A stretch of DNA of 21,280 nucleotides from UBA7398 sp947491605 (GTDB taxonomy: Bacteria > Actinomycetota > Actinomycetes > Nanopelagicales > Nanopelagicaceae): positions 1 through 21,280 of the forward strand of contig CANLJW010000018.1 in the NCBI GenBank assembly GCA_947491605.1. Direction: 5' to 3'. Positions within the stretch are counted from its first letter, which is position 1. Every line of letters begins with the position of its first letter. The notes below the pieces were generated by a model that saw only the letters and a program-made list of their open reading frames with translations, did not search any database and had not been told where the DNA came from. A program made the translations under genes and the position numbers. Below, one piece after another: positions 6,464 to 13,036 of the stretch.

Positions 6464-7786
6464 ATGGCCGCCATGTCCCCAGCAGATAGCCAACTCCAGA
6501 AGCAAGAAGAGTTTGTAATTAGAACTCTGGAAGAACGAAATATTAGATTCGTCCGGCTTTGGTTTACCGATGTACTCGGTTTCTTGAAATCTGTTGCAAT
6601 TGCGCCACCAGAGTTAGAGAATGCTTTTGCAGAGGGTATTGGATTTGATGGTTCTGCAATTGAAGGTTTTGCGCGAATTACTGAAGCGGATATGTTGGCA
6701 AAACCAGATTCTGCAACTTTCTCAATTCTGCCATGGCGAACTGAAGCACCTGGAGCAGCGCGAATGTTCTGCGATATTGCGATGCCAGATGGCACACCAT
6801 CTCCAGCTGATCCTCGTAACGTACTTCGTCGGATCTTAAATAAAGCTGCGCAAATGGGTTACACCTGTTACACACATCCAGAAATTGAATTCTTCTTATT
6901 TAAATCTGCGCCAGTAAAAGGTCAGGCGCCAATTCCGGTTGATCAAGGCGGCTATTTTGATCACACACCTGCTGTAGTTGGTCATGATTTCCGACGTCAA
7001 GCAATTACATTATTAGAGGAGATGGGCATTTCCGTTGAATTTAGCCATCACGAAGGTGGGCCAGGGCAACAAGAAATTGATTTGCGCGATGCCGATGCGC
7101 TAACAACTGCAGATAACATCATGACTTTCCGTCATGTCATTAAAGAAGTTGCGCTAGATCAAGATTTCTATGCATCATTTATTCCAAAACCATTTACCGA
7201 TCACCCTGGAAGTGGAATGCATACCCACGTCTCACTATTCCACGGCGAAGAGAATGCCTTTTACGATGCAAAAGCTGAATTCAACTTATCTAACGTTGGT
7301 CGCTCATTCATCGCAGGCATTTTGACTCATGCTGGCGAAATCACCGCCGTTACAAATCAATGGGTGAATTCTTATAAGCGATTACATGGTGGCGGCGAAG
7401 CGCCGGCTCTAGTTAATTGGGGTCCAAGTGATCGTGGTGCGTTAGTTCGGTTACCGATGTATAAACCTGGCAAAGAGAACTCAACTCGAATTGAATTTAG
7501 ATCACCAGATTCAGCCTGCAATCCTTACCTTGCTTATGCCGTAATGATTGCCGCTGGCTTAAAAGGAATTGAGGGGAAGTACGAACTAAAAAGTTCTAGT
7601 GATTTAGTTTCGCTCCCAACTAATTTAAATGAAGCGATCAAGGCAATGGAGAAGAGTGAATTGGTTCGAGAAACTTTAGGGGAGCACGTTTTTGAGTATT
7701 TTCTCCGCAATAAGCGGGCCGAATGGGCCGAGTATCGCCGCCAAGTAAGTGCCTATGAACTCGACCGATATTTGCCAGTCCTCTAG
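6464..7786 (+). CDS. glnA: Glutamine synthetase family protein, GlnA2-like type I
   Basis: Type I glutamine synthetases ligate ammonia (or, in some actinobacterial paralogues, polyamines) to glutamate using ATP, as dodecamers. The 440 residues and the opening QEEFVIRTLEERNIRFVRLW match the actinobacterial GlnA2 group (about 446 aa) rather than GlnA1 (about 478). Motifs seen are FDGSAIEGF (61-69), the metal-binding glutamates in HPEIEFFLF (138-146) and EGGPGQQEID (197-206), GMHTHVSLF (251-259), HGGGEAPALVNWG (308-320), and RIEFRSPD (342-349). The loop that normally carries the adenylylation tyrosine reads KSSSDLVSLPTNL (376-388) and has no Tyr, so that control is absent. The usual NRSA before the nucleotide arginine is DRGA here. 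ATG 6464 and ATG 6473 are both possible starts, with no clear Shine-Dalgarno for either. Whether this is the main ammonia-assimilating enzyme cannot be settled from one window. Confidence 0.92.
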   Translation: MAAMSPADSQLQKQEEFVIRTLEERNIRFVRLWFTDVLGFLKSVAIAPPELENAFAEGIGFDGSAIEGFARITEADMLAKPDSATFSILPWRTEAPGAARMFCDIAMPDGTPSPADPRNVLRRILNKAAQMGYTCYTHPEIEFFLFKSAPVKGQAPIPVDQGGYFDHTPAVVGHDFRRQAITLLEEMGISVEFSHHEGGPGQQEIDLRDADALTTADNIMTFRHVIKEVALDQDFYASFIPKPFTDHPGSGMHTHVSLFHGEENAFYDAKAEFNLSNVGRSFIAGILTHAGEITAVTNQWVNSYKRLHGGGEAPALVNWGPSDRGALVRLPMYKPGKENSTRIEFRSPDSACNPYLAYAVMIAAGLKGIEGKYELKSSSDLVSLPTNLNEAIKAMEKSELVRETLGEHVFEYFLRNKRAEWAEYRRQVSAYELDRYLPVL

Positions 7787-7811
7787 TTAGAGCGTTTCTC
7801 CACAACCATTC

Positions 7812-7840
7812 TTGACACACATAATTGTGTGCCACATAAT
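7812..7840 (+). promoter_or_regulatory. Near-consensus promoter of the toxin-antitoxin pair
   Basis: TTGACA (7812-7817) is a perfect -35. CATAAT (7835-7840) follows after exactly 17 bases and matches the -10 at five of six. Six bases later, at 7847, there is an ATG, although it is not in the toxin frame. This is the strongest promoter by eye in the window. Confidence 0.8.
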
Positions 7841-7841
7841 T
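7816..7841 (+). promoter_or_regulatory. Operator-like inverted and direct repeats inside the promoter spacer
   Basis: CACACA-TAAT-TGTGTG (7816-7831) is an inverted repeat with six-base arms, positioned between -35 and -10. CACATAATT occurs twice, at 7818-7826 and 7833-7841, the second copy covering the -10. Ribbon-helix-helix antitoxins typically bind such sites and repress their own operon. Binding by the antitoxin at 8120 is inference. Confidence 0.6.
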
Positions 7842-7872
7842 ATCCCATGTTTACATTAGCTATTTTTTGGTT

Positions 7873-8133
7873 ATGGAGTACCTCTTCGCGAAATCAGCTC
7901 GTAAACATAAAATCGGTCGAGCTCATACACTTTTTGTCATTGCAAAAAATGCACCAGTTGAATTTGCGGCGCTTGCCGGCAAATCGCCTCGACTTTACTG
8001 GATTGGCCAAGATTCAAGAGGAGTTGAGCTGGAAATCATCGGTGTTCAACTCGAATCTCAAATATTAATTATTCATGTAATGCCCAGAAATTTTCGAAGA
8101 ATTAAAAGGAGGAGAAGTAATGAAAAAGGCTAA
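7873..8133 (+). CDS. Putative type II toxin, BrnT-like small basic protein
   Basis: From ATG 7873 the product has 86 residues. It contains SARKHKIGRAHTLFVI, then PRLYWIGQDSRGVELEIIG, then LIIHVMPRNFRRIKRRR. The layout of an early K-H-x-I helix, a central IGxDxRGxELEV strand pair and a basic C-terminus recalls the BrnT/RelE-like fold. I recall proteins of this kind next to ribbon-helix-helix genes in Actinobacteria. I do not claim a proven family or an RNase activity. TTG 7867 would add two residues, but ATG 7873 fits the expected N-terminus better. There is no Shine-Dalgarno. A leaderless ATG at 7847 lies in another frame. The gene ends inside the antitoxin start and sits as an insertion-like module between glnA and leuA. 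Confidence 0.65.
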   Translation: MEYLFAKSARKHKIGRAHTLFVIAKNAPVEFAALAGKSPRLYWIGQDSRGVELEIIGVQLESQILIIHVMPRNFRRIKRRRSNEKG

Positions 8134-8416
8134 GAAAAAAATAACTGCTCGATATATAGACTTAGATAAAGAAATAATTTTTGATAAAAGTGGCAGCAGA
8201 ATTACAGAATCTCGAGCCAGAAGCATAAGTCAAGAGGTTCTAAATGAAGTGGTGGGCCGGCCCTCGCTCACTGGGGCAGGGAAGGAATCTCCTGAAATTA
8301 AGGCCAGAGTTCCGCTTAAGTTAAAGAAGAGTTTGTTGCTGGAGGCGAAACGGCAAGGTAAAACCAGCTCCGAGCTGATTCGAGAAGCGTTAGAGAAATT
8401 TTTGCGTAGCGCATAA
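8120..8416 (+). CDS. Ribbon-helix-helix antitoxin (CopG/BrnA-like)
   Basis: The product has 98 residues. The lysine-rich N-terminal half (MKKAKKKITARYIDLDKEII) probably wraps the toxin. It is followed by SRARSISQEVL and the motif GRPSLTGAGKESPE. The C-terminal ribbon-helix-helix runs IKARVPLKLKKSLLLEAKRQ then GKTSSELIREALEKFL. Such proteins dimerise, neutralise the partner toxin and bind their own operator. A strong Shine-Dalgarno, GGAGGAG five bases before ATG 8120, lies within the toxin gene, and the two frames overlap by 14 bases. The excellent ribosome site here, against none for the toxin, favours antitoxin excess. The first 100 bases are noticeably A-rich compared with the neighbours. 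Its 3' end carries the -35 candidate of the leu leader promoter. Confidence 0.8.
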   Translation: MKKAKKKITARYIDLDKEIIFDKSGSRITESRARSISQEVLNEVVGRPSLTGAGKESPEIKARVPLKLKKSLLLEAKRQGKTSSELIREALEKFLRSA

Positions 8417-8430
8417 ATGCGCGATAACCT
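8402..8430 (+). promoter_or_regulatory. Leaderless promoter of the leu leader
   Basis: TAACCT (8425-8430) fits TANNNT and precedes ATG 8437 by exactly six bases (TTAGCC). TTGCGT (8402-8407), 17 bases upstream, is a partial -35 within the end of the antitoxin gene. Transcription would start at the leader-peptide ATG. Confidence 0.5.
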
Positions 8431-8436
8431 TTAGCC

Positions 8437-8514
8437 ATGTTGCGCAGCGAGTTATTAATCGGATCCGTGCTACTTCGCGGACTCCTCCTTCGCTGCCGCG
8501 ACGGGGCCAAATAA
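8437..8514 (+). CDS. leuL: leuA leader peptide, leucine-rich
   Basis: This 25-codon ORF starts MLRSELLIGSVLLRGLLLRC and ends with RDGAK and TAA 8512-8514. Eight of its 25 residues are leucine, including VLLRGLLL, encoded by CTA CTT CGC GGA CTC CTC CTT. It lies directly upstream of leuA, and its 3' half is embedded in the alternative RNA structures described in the next entry. This is the layout of an amino-acid leader peptide whose translation senses charged leucyl-tRNA. The start matches the leaderless promoter and no Shine-Dalgarno is needed. It is too short for standard gene calling. Confidence 0.8.
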   Translation: MLRSELLIGSVLLRGLLLRCRDGAK

Positions 8515-8566
8515 CCGGTCCCTCGTCGCGGGGTTTGGCTACGCCGGTAATAAACCCAACCCGCGA
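8476..8566 (+). promoter_or_regulatory. LEU-element-like leader RNA: alternative hairpins and pseudoknot upstream of leuA
   Basis: Four segments can pair in competing ways. Segment 1 is CGCGG (8476-8480). Segment 2 is CCGCGACG (8496-8503). Segment 3 is CGTCGCGG (8524-8531), or TCGCGGG (8526-8532) when paired with segment 4, CCCGCGA (8560-8566). The 2:3 stem is eight perfect base pairs. Its loop segment GCCAAA (8506-8511) is complementary to TTTGGC (8534-8539), which would make an H-type pseudoknot. Segment 4 abuts the leuA start region, so 3:4 pairing would hinder initiation. Leucine shortage would stall the ribosome over segment 1, favour 2:3 and release the leuA start. Full translation would cover segment 2 and favour 3:4. 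No T-run follows, so control is more likely translational than by termination. A conserved LEU pseudoknot element upstream of actinobacterial leuA has been described. Confidence 0.75.
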
Positions 8567-8578
8567 ATGGAGCAAGAA

Positions 8579-10294
8579 ATGAATTTTCCGCCACAAAGTC
8601 CAAGCTCAATGCCAGTAAATCGTTATTCAAGTTTTATCCCGGTAGATCTAAAAGATCGTACTTGGCCAACAAAACAGATGAAGTACGCGCCGCAATGGTG
8701 TTCGGTTGATTTGCGCGATGGCAATCAAGCGTTAATTGATCCAATGGATGCCAGCCGTAAATTGGCGATGTTCACGCTGTTAGTGAAGATGGGTTACAAA
8801 GAGATTGAAGTTGGTTTTCCGTCAGCAAGTCAGACAGATTTTGATTTTGTACGAAAAATTATTGATGATGGTCTAATTCCCGATGATGTAACAATCCAAG
8901 TATTAACTCAAGCTCGTGAGCAATTAATTCGCCGTACCTATGAATCGATCAAAGGCGCTAAACAAGCGGTAGTTCATCTTTATAACTCAACTTCAACTTT
9001 GCAGCGCCGAGTAGTTTTCGGCCAAGATAAAGAAGGCATTAAGAAGATTGCAACTGATGGCGCAAAACTATGCCTTGAATTACGAAATACAGTTCCAGGA
9101 ACTTTAGTTTCTTTCGAATACTCACCAGAATCTTTTACCGGTACCGAGTTAGATTTTGCGCTCGAAGTTTGCAATGCGGTAAACGATATTTGGCAACCAA
9201 CCCCTGCTTGGAAATCAATTATAAATTTACCTGCGACCGTCGAAATGGCTACCCCAAATGTTTACGCAGATTCAATCGAATGGATGCATCGAAACCTTAA
9301 ATACCGCGACAGCATCGTTTTGAGTTTACATCCACATAATGATCGAGGCACTGGTGTTGCAGCCGCTGAACTTGGTTATCTAGCTGGTGCAGATCGAATC
9401 GAAGGAACGTTATTTGGAAATGGTGAGCGGACCGGAAATGTCTGTTTAGTAACGCTAGGTTTGAATTTAATGAGCCACGGCATTGATCCAATGATTGATT
9501 TCGCTAATATTCCAGAGATTCGGAGAACTGTTGAATATTGCAACCAACTGCGCGTGCCAGAACGTCATCCATACGGTGGCGATTTAGTTTTCACTGCGTT
9601 CTCCGGATCGCACCAAGATGCAATTAAAAAAGGTTTGGAACATTTAGAAGTTGATGCCGCTAAGGCTGGCAAAAAGATTGATGAATTTATTTGGGCGGTG
9701 CCATATTTACCAATCGATCCAAAAGATATTGGCAGAACTTATGAAGCCGTTATTAGAGTTAACAGCCAATCTGGCAAAGGCGGCGTTGCATACGTAATGA
9801 AGAGTGAACATCAACTCGAATTGCCGCGTCGCTTGCAAATTGAATTTAGCCAAGTTATCCAAGCCAAGACCGACAACGAAGGTGGCGAAGTTCTAGCAGA
9901 TGCGATGTGGAATATTTTCGTTGATGAATATTTGCCTAGCGATGATAATCGTTGGGGAAGATTTAGAATCCAATCACTAACTCAAACTTCTTCACCAGAA
10001 AAAGGTAATGAGCTAACTGTAAATATTTTAGATTCTGGAAAGCCGTTGACGTTAACTGGCCAAGGTAACGGTCCGATCTCAGCTTTCTGTCATTTAATGC
10101 AAGCGCACGGTGTAGATGTCCAAGTTGCGGATTACTATGAACATGCGATGTCTGCTGGTGGGGATGCCAACGCTGCTGCATATTTAGAGTGCACCATCAG
10201 CGGCGGCACCTATTGGGGAGTTGGGATCGACCCAAGCACCACAACGGCATCACTTAAAGCCGTTGTGTCGGCGGTAAATCGCGCACTTCGCTAG
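8579..10294 (+). CDS. leuA: 2-isopropylmalate synthase
   Basis: LeuA condenses acetyl-CoA with 2-oxoisovalerate, the first step of leucine synthesis. It is a cytosolic divalent-metal enzyme of the DRE-TIM metallolyase family and is feedback-inhibited by leucine through a C-terminal domain. The visible motifs are SSMPVNRY (typical of the long actinobacterial form), WCSVDLRDGNQALIDPM (DRE motif), GFPSASQTDFDFVR, LHPHNDRGTGVAAAELG (metal-binding HPHND), and GNGERTGN. The LeuA dimer/regulatory domain occupies about the last 130 residues. The start at ATG 8579 is preferred because GGAG (8569-8572) lies six bases upstream. ATG 8567 is also in frame, but it overlaps that Shine-Dalgarno and the leader hairpin. 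From 8579 the protein has 571 residues. Expression is probably governed by the leader peptide and pseudoknot. Confidence 0.97.
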   Translation: MNFPPQSPSSMPVNRYSSFIPVDLKDRTWPTKQMKYAPQWCSVDLRDGNQALIDPMDASRKLAMFTLLVKMGYKEIEVGFPSASQTDFDFVRKIIDDGLIPDDVTIQVLTQAREQLIRRTYESIKGAKQAVVHLYNSTSTLQRRVVFGQDKEGIKKIATDGAKLCLELRNTVPGTLVSFEYSPESFTGTELDFALEVCNAVNDIWQPTPAWKSIINLPATVEMATPNVYADSIEWMHRNLKYRDSIVLSLHPHNDRGTGVAAAELGYLAGADRIEGTLFGNGERTGNVCLVTLGLNLMSHGIDPMIDFANIPEIRRTVEYCNQLRVPERHPYGGDLVFTAFSGSHQDAIKKGLEHLEVDAAKAGKKIDEFIWAVPYLPIDPKDIGRTYEAVIRVNSQSGKGGVAYVMKSEHQLELPRRLQIEFSQVIQAKTDNEGGEVLADAMWNIFVDEYLPSDDNRWGRFRIQSLTQTSSPEKGNELTVNILDSGKPLTLTGQGNGPISAFCHLMQAHGVDVQVADYYEHAMSAGGDANAAAYLECTISGGTYWGVGIDPSTTTASLKAVVSAVNRALR

Positions 10295-10316
10295 TTCTAC
10301 TCGTTACGGTGTGCCC

Positions 10317-11054
10317 GTGGCGCTATATCGAGATCATGCGGTTATTTTGCGCACTCAAAAATTGGGTGAAGCTGATCGCATCATCACCTTATTCACTAAA
10401 GAGCATGGTCGGGTTCGCGCTGTCGCAAAAGGTGTGCGGCGCACAAAATCTAAATTTGGTGCTCGATTAGAGCCAGGAAGTCATATCGATATTCAGTTAT
10501 ATACTGGAAAAACTTTTGACATAGTTACCCAAGTTGAGAGTATCGAAAATTACGGCGATACCATTTCCCAGGATTATCAAAAGTGGACAATTGCCAACGC
10601 AATATTGGAAGCTGCGGAACGATTTACCAATAATGAGCATGAACCGGCGCTGCAACAATTTCTTTTAGTAATTGGGTCACTAAAAGCGTTAGCCCACGAA
10701 TCACATGACGCGTCACTAATTCTTGATGCTTATCTACTGCGCTCGCTTTCAGTAGCAGGTTTTGCGCCATCAATGACAATATGTTCAAGATGTGAAGCAC
10801 CTGGACCACATAAATATTTTTCATTAATTGGTGGCGGATCAGTATGTGTTGATTGCAAACCATCAGCATCGGCAACGCCAGCAGTTGAAACATTAGAATT
10901 AATGTCTGATTTATTAACTGGTGAATGGGAAGGCGCTGATAAAAGTGAACTCAGATACCGCCGTGAAGCGTCTGGCTTAATCGCTGCATATTTGCAATGG
11001 CATTTGGAGCGTGGCTTGCGAAGCCTGCCATTGGTTGAAAGAATTACTCCGTGA
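10317..11054 (+). CDS. recO: DNA repair protein RecO
   Basis: RecO works with RecR (and RecF) to load RecA onto SSB-coated single-stranded DNA in gap and break repair. The N-terminal OB-fold half shows LYRDHAVILRTQKLGEADRI and VRAVAKGVRRTKSKFGARLE, both highly characteristic. The central helical domain carries a four-cysteine zinc site, CSRC ... CVDC. The 245 residues match the family. GTG 10317 is chosen because it gives the usual short lead before YRD and is preceded by TACGGT and six bases, the leaderless pattern. GTG 10311, two codons upstream, is the alternative. It follows leuA by 22 bases and overlaps uppS by four bases (GTGA), so recO-uppS is coupled. Confidence 0.95.
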   Translation: MALYRDHAVILRTQKLGEADRIITLFTKEHGRVRAVAKGVRRTKSKFGARLEPGSHIDIQLYTGKTFDIVTQVESIENYGDTISQDYQKWTIANAILEAAERFTNNEHEPALQQFLLVIGSLKALAHESHDASLILDAYLLRSLSVAGFAPSMTICSRCEAPGPHKYFSLIGGGSVCVDCKPSASATPAVETLELMSDLLTGEWEGADKSELRYRREASGLIAAYLQWHLERGLRSLPLVERITP

Positions 11055-11773
11055 ATCCGCCTAAGTTACCAAAATCTGCAATTCCAAATCATGTTGCGTT
11101 GGTTATGGATGGCAATGGGCGTTGGGCGAAAAAACGCGGCCTACCAAGAACTAAAGGGCATGAAGCCGGCGAATCCTCGTTATTTGATGTTGTGGAAGGT
11201 GCAATTCAAATCGGAGTTAAAGAGCTAAGTGCATATGCATTCTCTACCGAGAATTGGCGGAGATCGCCGGATGAAGTTAAATTCTTAATGGGATTCAATC
11301 GCGAAGTCATCCGGCGCCGCCGCGACCAGATGAATGATTTAGGTGTGCGAATTCGTTGGGTTGGGCGCCCGCAACGACTTTGGAAAAGTGTGATGAACGA
11401 GCTACTTGAAGCCGAGGAGCTCACAAAGAAAAATAAGGTCCTTACGCTAAATATGTGCGTTAATTACGGAGGACGAGCTGAAATTGCAGATGCTGCGCAA
11501 GCAATAGCTAAGGATGTGGCAAAACGGAAAATTAAACCTGAAGATGTAACTGAGAAATTATTTGCTAAATATTTAGATGAGCCGAAGATGTCAGATGTCG
11601 ATCTCTTCTTAAGATCTTCCGGGGAGCAACGAACATCGAACTTCTTACCGTGGCAATCTGCTTATGCTGAGATGGTATTTATGGATGTTTTATGGCCAGA
11701 TGTAACTAGAGCGACACTTTGGAAAGCGATTGAGATATATGCCGAACGTGAACGTAGGTTTGGTAAGGCTTGA
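11051..11773 (+). CDS. uppS: Isoprenyl (polyprenyl) diphosphate synthase, cis type
   Basis: This cis-prenyltransferase extends farnesyl or a related diphosphate with isopentenyl diphosphate to the long lipid carrier needed for peptidoglycan. Actinobacteria often make the decaprenyl form. The 240 residues contain VMDGNGRWAKKRGLPRTKGH with catalytic D20, YAFSTENWRRSPDEV (62-76), and LRSSGEQRTSNFLPWQSAYA (187-206), which binds substrate diphosphate and Mg. The GTG start overlaps the recO stop. The TGA at 11771-11773 directly abuts the stop of the convergent zur gene with no base between them. Exact product chain length cannot be judged from the sequence. Confidence 0.95.
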   Translation: MNPPKLPKSAIPNHVALVMDGNGRWAKKRGLPRTKGHEAGESSLFDVVEGAIQIGVKELSAYAFSTENWRRSPDEVKFLMGFNREVIRRRRDQMNDLGVRIRWVGRPQRLWKSVMNELLEAEELTKKNKVLTLNMCVNYGGRAEIADAAQAIAKDVAKRKIKPEDVTEKLFAKYLDEPKMSDVDLFLRSSGEQRTSNFLPWQSAYAEMVFMDVLWPDVTRATLWKAIEIYAERERRFGKA

Positions 11774-12139
11774 TCAGCATTTCTGACAGAGGCCAAATAT
11801 TTCTGCAGTGTGGCCTACTTCGCGAAAACCGTGTTCTTCTGCCATCAGCTTCGCCCATTTTTCAATTGCGCCACCTTCTATCTCTACGGTATCTCCGCAA
11901 TTTTTACAGACGAGGTGATGATGATGGGCATCTCCGCAGAGACGATAGATAGCCTCACCATCATCACGTCGCAAGACGTCGACGATCTTGTCGCTTAACA
12001 ACGATTGCAACGAGCGATATACCGTTGTTAATCCAATGCTTTCGCCATCACGTTGCATAAGCTGATATACCTCTTGCGCACTGGCAAAGCCACCGGCACG
12101 TTCGAGAGTGGCTAACACTCTTGGATTAGATCGGCTCAT
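11774..12139 (-). CDS. zur: Zinc uptake regulator, Fur family
   Basis: The product has 121 residues. A winged helix (about 1-66) includes SAQEVYQLMQRDGESIGLTT and VYRSLQSLL, the Fur-family recognition region. A dimerisation half follows with AHHHHLVCKNCG (71-82) and a terminal CQKC. The two CxxC pairs, C78/C81 and C118/C121, make the structural zinc site, and the histidine cluster fits the sensory zinc site. Overall it looks closer to mycobacterial Zur (Rv2359, as recalled) than to iron-sensing Fur. The ZIP transporter lies just upstream in the same transcript, six bases apart, behind a Zur-type box, so the operon is likely autoregulated. With zinc bound it would repress zinc import. The protein ends exactly at the last cysteine, slightly shorter than some relatives. 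Confidence 0.92.
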   Translation of the reverse strand: MSRSNPRVLATLERAGGFASAQEVYQLMQRDGESIGLTTVYRSLQSLLSDKIVDVLRRDDGEAIYRLCGDAHHHHLVCKNCGDTVEIEGGAIEKWAKLMAEEHGFREVGHTAEIFGLCQKC

Positions 12140-12145
12140 TTATTC

Positions 12146-12892
12146 TTACTTAATACCTATATTTCCAACAATTAACCACATTGCTAATACGCCAACAATT
12201 GTTGAAGCCATAGTTAGTTTAGAAGCATGGCGCGCATGAGCCTCAGGCAAGATATGTGAAGTCGCTAAGTAGATAATGAATCCCGAAAACATGGCCAGAT
12301 ATATTGATAAGGCGTAATCACTAATAGTTAAATAGGAAGCAATTGCTGCGCCACTTATTCTCATCACAGCATCAAGACCTAATAGTGCGGTTGCGCGCTT
12401 AGTCCAGTTACCACTTTTAATTAAGAGCGAAACTGTATTAAGACCATCAGAAAAGGCATGCGATAAAATTGCGATGAAAACGGCGATCCCTAGAGCGTTG
12501 CTGACTTTGAATGCGAGTCCAATTGCAACGCCATCAAGAAATACATGCCCACCCATCGCCACCGCACCTAAAGTTCCGGCGATATTGCTGGAGTGGCTAT
12601 GGTCATGTCCGTAATCAGATTCTGCGGGTTCGTGTGATCCGAATAATTGTTCAGCAAAATGCAGGAGGAGAAAACCGGCCACCAGCGCCAGGGCAACGAC
12701 CGGAACATTACCGAAGGTGTCGCTGTTCATTTCAAATACTTCTGGAAGTAAATCGAATGCAACCAGCCCTAAAAGCAGACCAGCTGATAGCCCAAGAACT
12801 AAGTGCAAGCGATCTCTTGAGCGAATAGCGAGGGCCCCACCAGCGGTGGTAGCGATTACGGTGATTGCGGCTAAGACGATGGCGTTGTTCAT
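12146..12892 (-). CDS. ZIP-family zinc/metal transporter
   Basis: ZIP transporters move Zn2+ or related divalent metals into the cytoplasm across the inner membrane. The 248 residues form about eight membrane helices. A histidine-rich loop, YGHDHSHSS (94-102), precedes the two helices bearing the metal-site motifs GGHVFLDGVAIG (H116, D120) and LSHAFSDGLNTV (H145, D149). Start ATG 12892 (MNNAIVLAAI) is chosen because it begins a normal first helix and sits six bases after a -10 hexamer. The open frame extends upstream to 13045, but that part is non-hydrophobic, covers the promoter and overlaps glyS. It heads the ZIP-zur operon, whose promoter carries a Zur-type box. Specificity for zinc is inferred from that context. 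Confidence 0.92.
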   Translation of the reverse strand: MNNAIVLAAITVIATTAGGALAIRSRDRLHLVLGLSAGLLLGLVAFDLLPEVFEMNSDTFGNVPVVALALVAGFLLLHFAEQLFGSHEPAESDYGHDHSHSSNIAGTLGAVAMGGHVFLDGVAIGLAFKVSNALGIAVFIAILSHAFSDGLNTVSLLIKSGNWTKRATALLGLDAVMRISGAAIASYLTISDYALSIYLAMFSGFIIYLATSHILPEAHARHASKLTMASTIVGVLAMWLIVGNIGIK

Positions 12893-12898
12893 GGATGG

Positions 12899-12932
12899 AA
12901 AGTACCACAAATGAAAATGATTGTCATTTCCA
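12899..12932 (-). promoter_or_regulatory. ZIP-zur promoter with overlapping Zur box
   Basis: On the minus strand ATGACA (12927-12922) is followed after 17 bases by TACTTT (12904-12899), then six bases and ATG 12892, a leaderless arrangement. The palindromic box TGAAAATGATTGTCATTTCC (12912-12931, plus strand) overlaps the -35 and spacer. It has arms GAAAATGA / TCATTTCC with one mismatch and fits the actinobacterial Zur/Fur box type. Zinc-loaded Zur would block RNA polymerase here. Confidence 0.8.
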
Positions 12933-12953
12933 TAATTACTTCGTGGCGGAGGC

Positions 12954-13036
12954 GGTAAAATTTCGCTCTGCGCCCAGTTACATCCAGTAATTGCGAAAGG
13001 TGCGCACCGCCGACAACCAGCCGGATGGAGAGCACC
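12954..13036 (+). promoter_or_regulatory. Possible glyS promoter and 5' UTR
   Basis: TAAAAT at 12956-12961 is a plausible -10 but has no good -35. The UTR that would follow contains the perfect palindrome GGTGCGCACC (12999-13008). Its GGTGC arm could also pair with GCACC at 13032-13036, just before the start codon. Evidence is weak. Confidence 0.3.

Noticed and set aside
7782..7794. CTCTA-GT-TAGAG hairpin as a glnA terminator
   Set aside because: The loop is only two bases and no T-run follows.
7829..8068. Overlapping frame in the toxin gene as an independent protein
   Set aside because: It has no recognisable domain and runs alongside the better-supported toxin frame. Only its leaderless ATG at 7847 is of note.
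8417..8566. T-box riboswitch upstream of leuA
   Set aside because: No T-box consensus or specifier hairpin is seen. The leucine-rich leader ORF and pseudoknot explain the structure better.
12999..13008. GGTGCGCACC palindrome as a regulator site for glyS
   Set aside because: It is a single ten-base palindrome with no second copy and no known matching regulator. It is mentioned only within the UTR entry.
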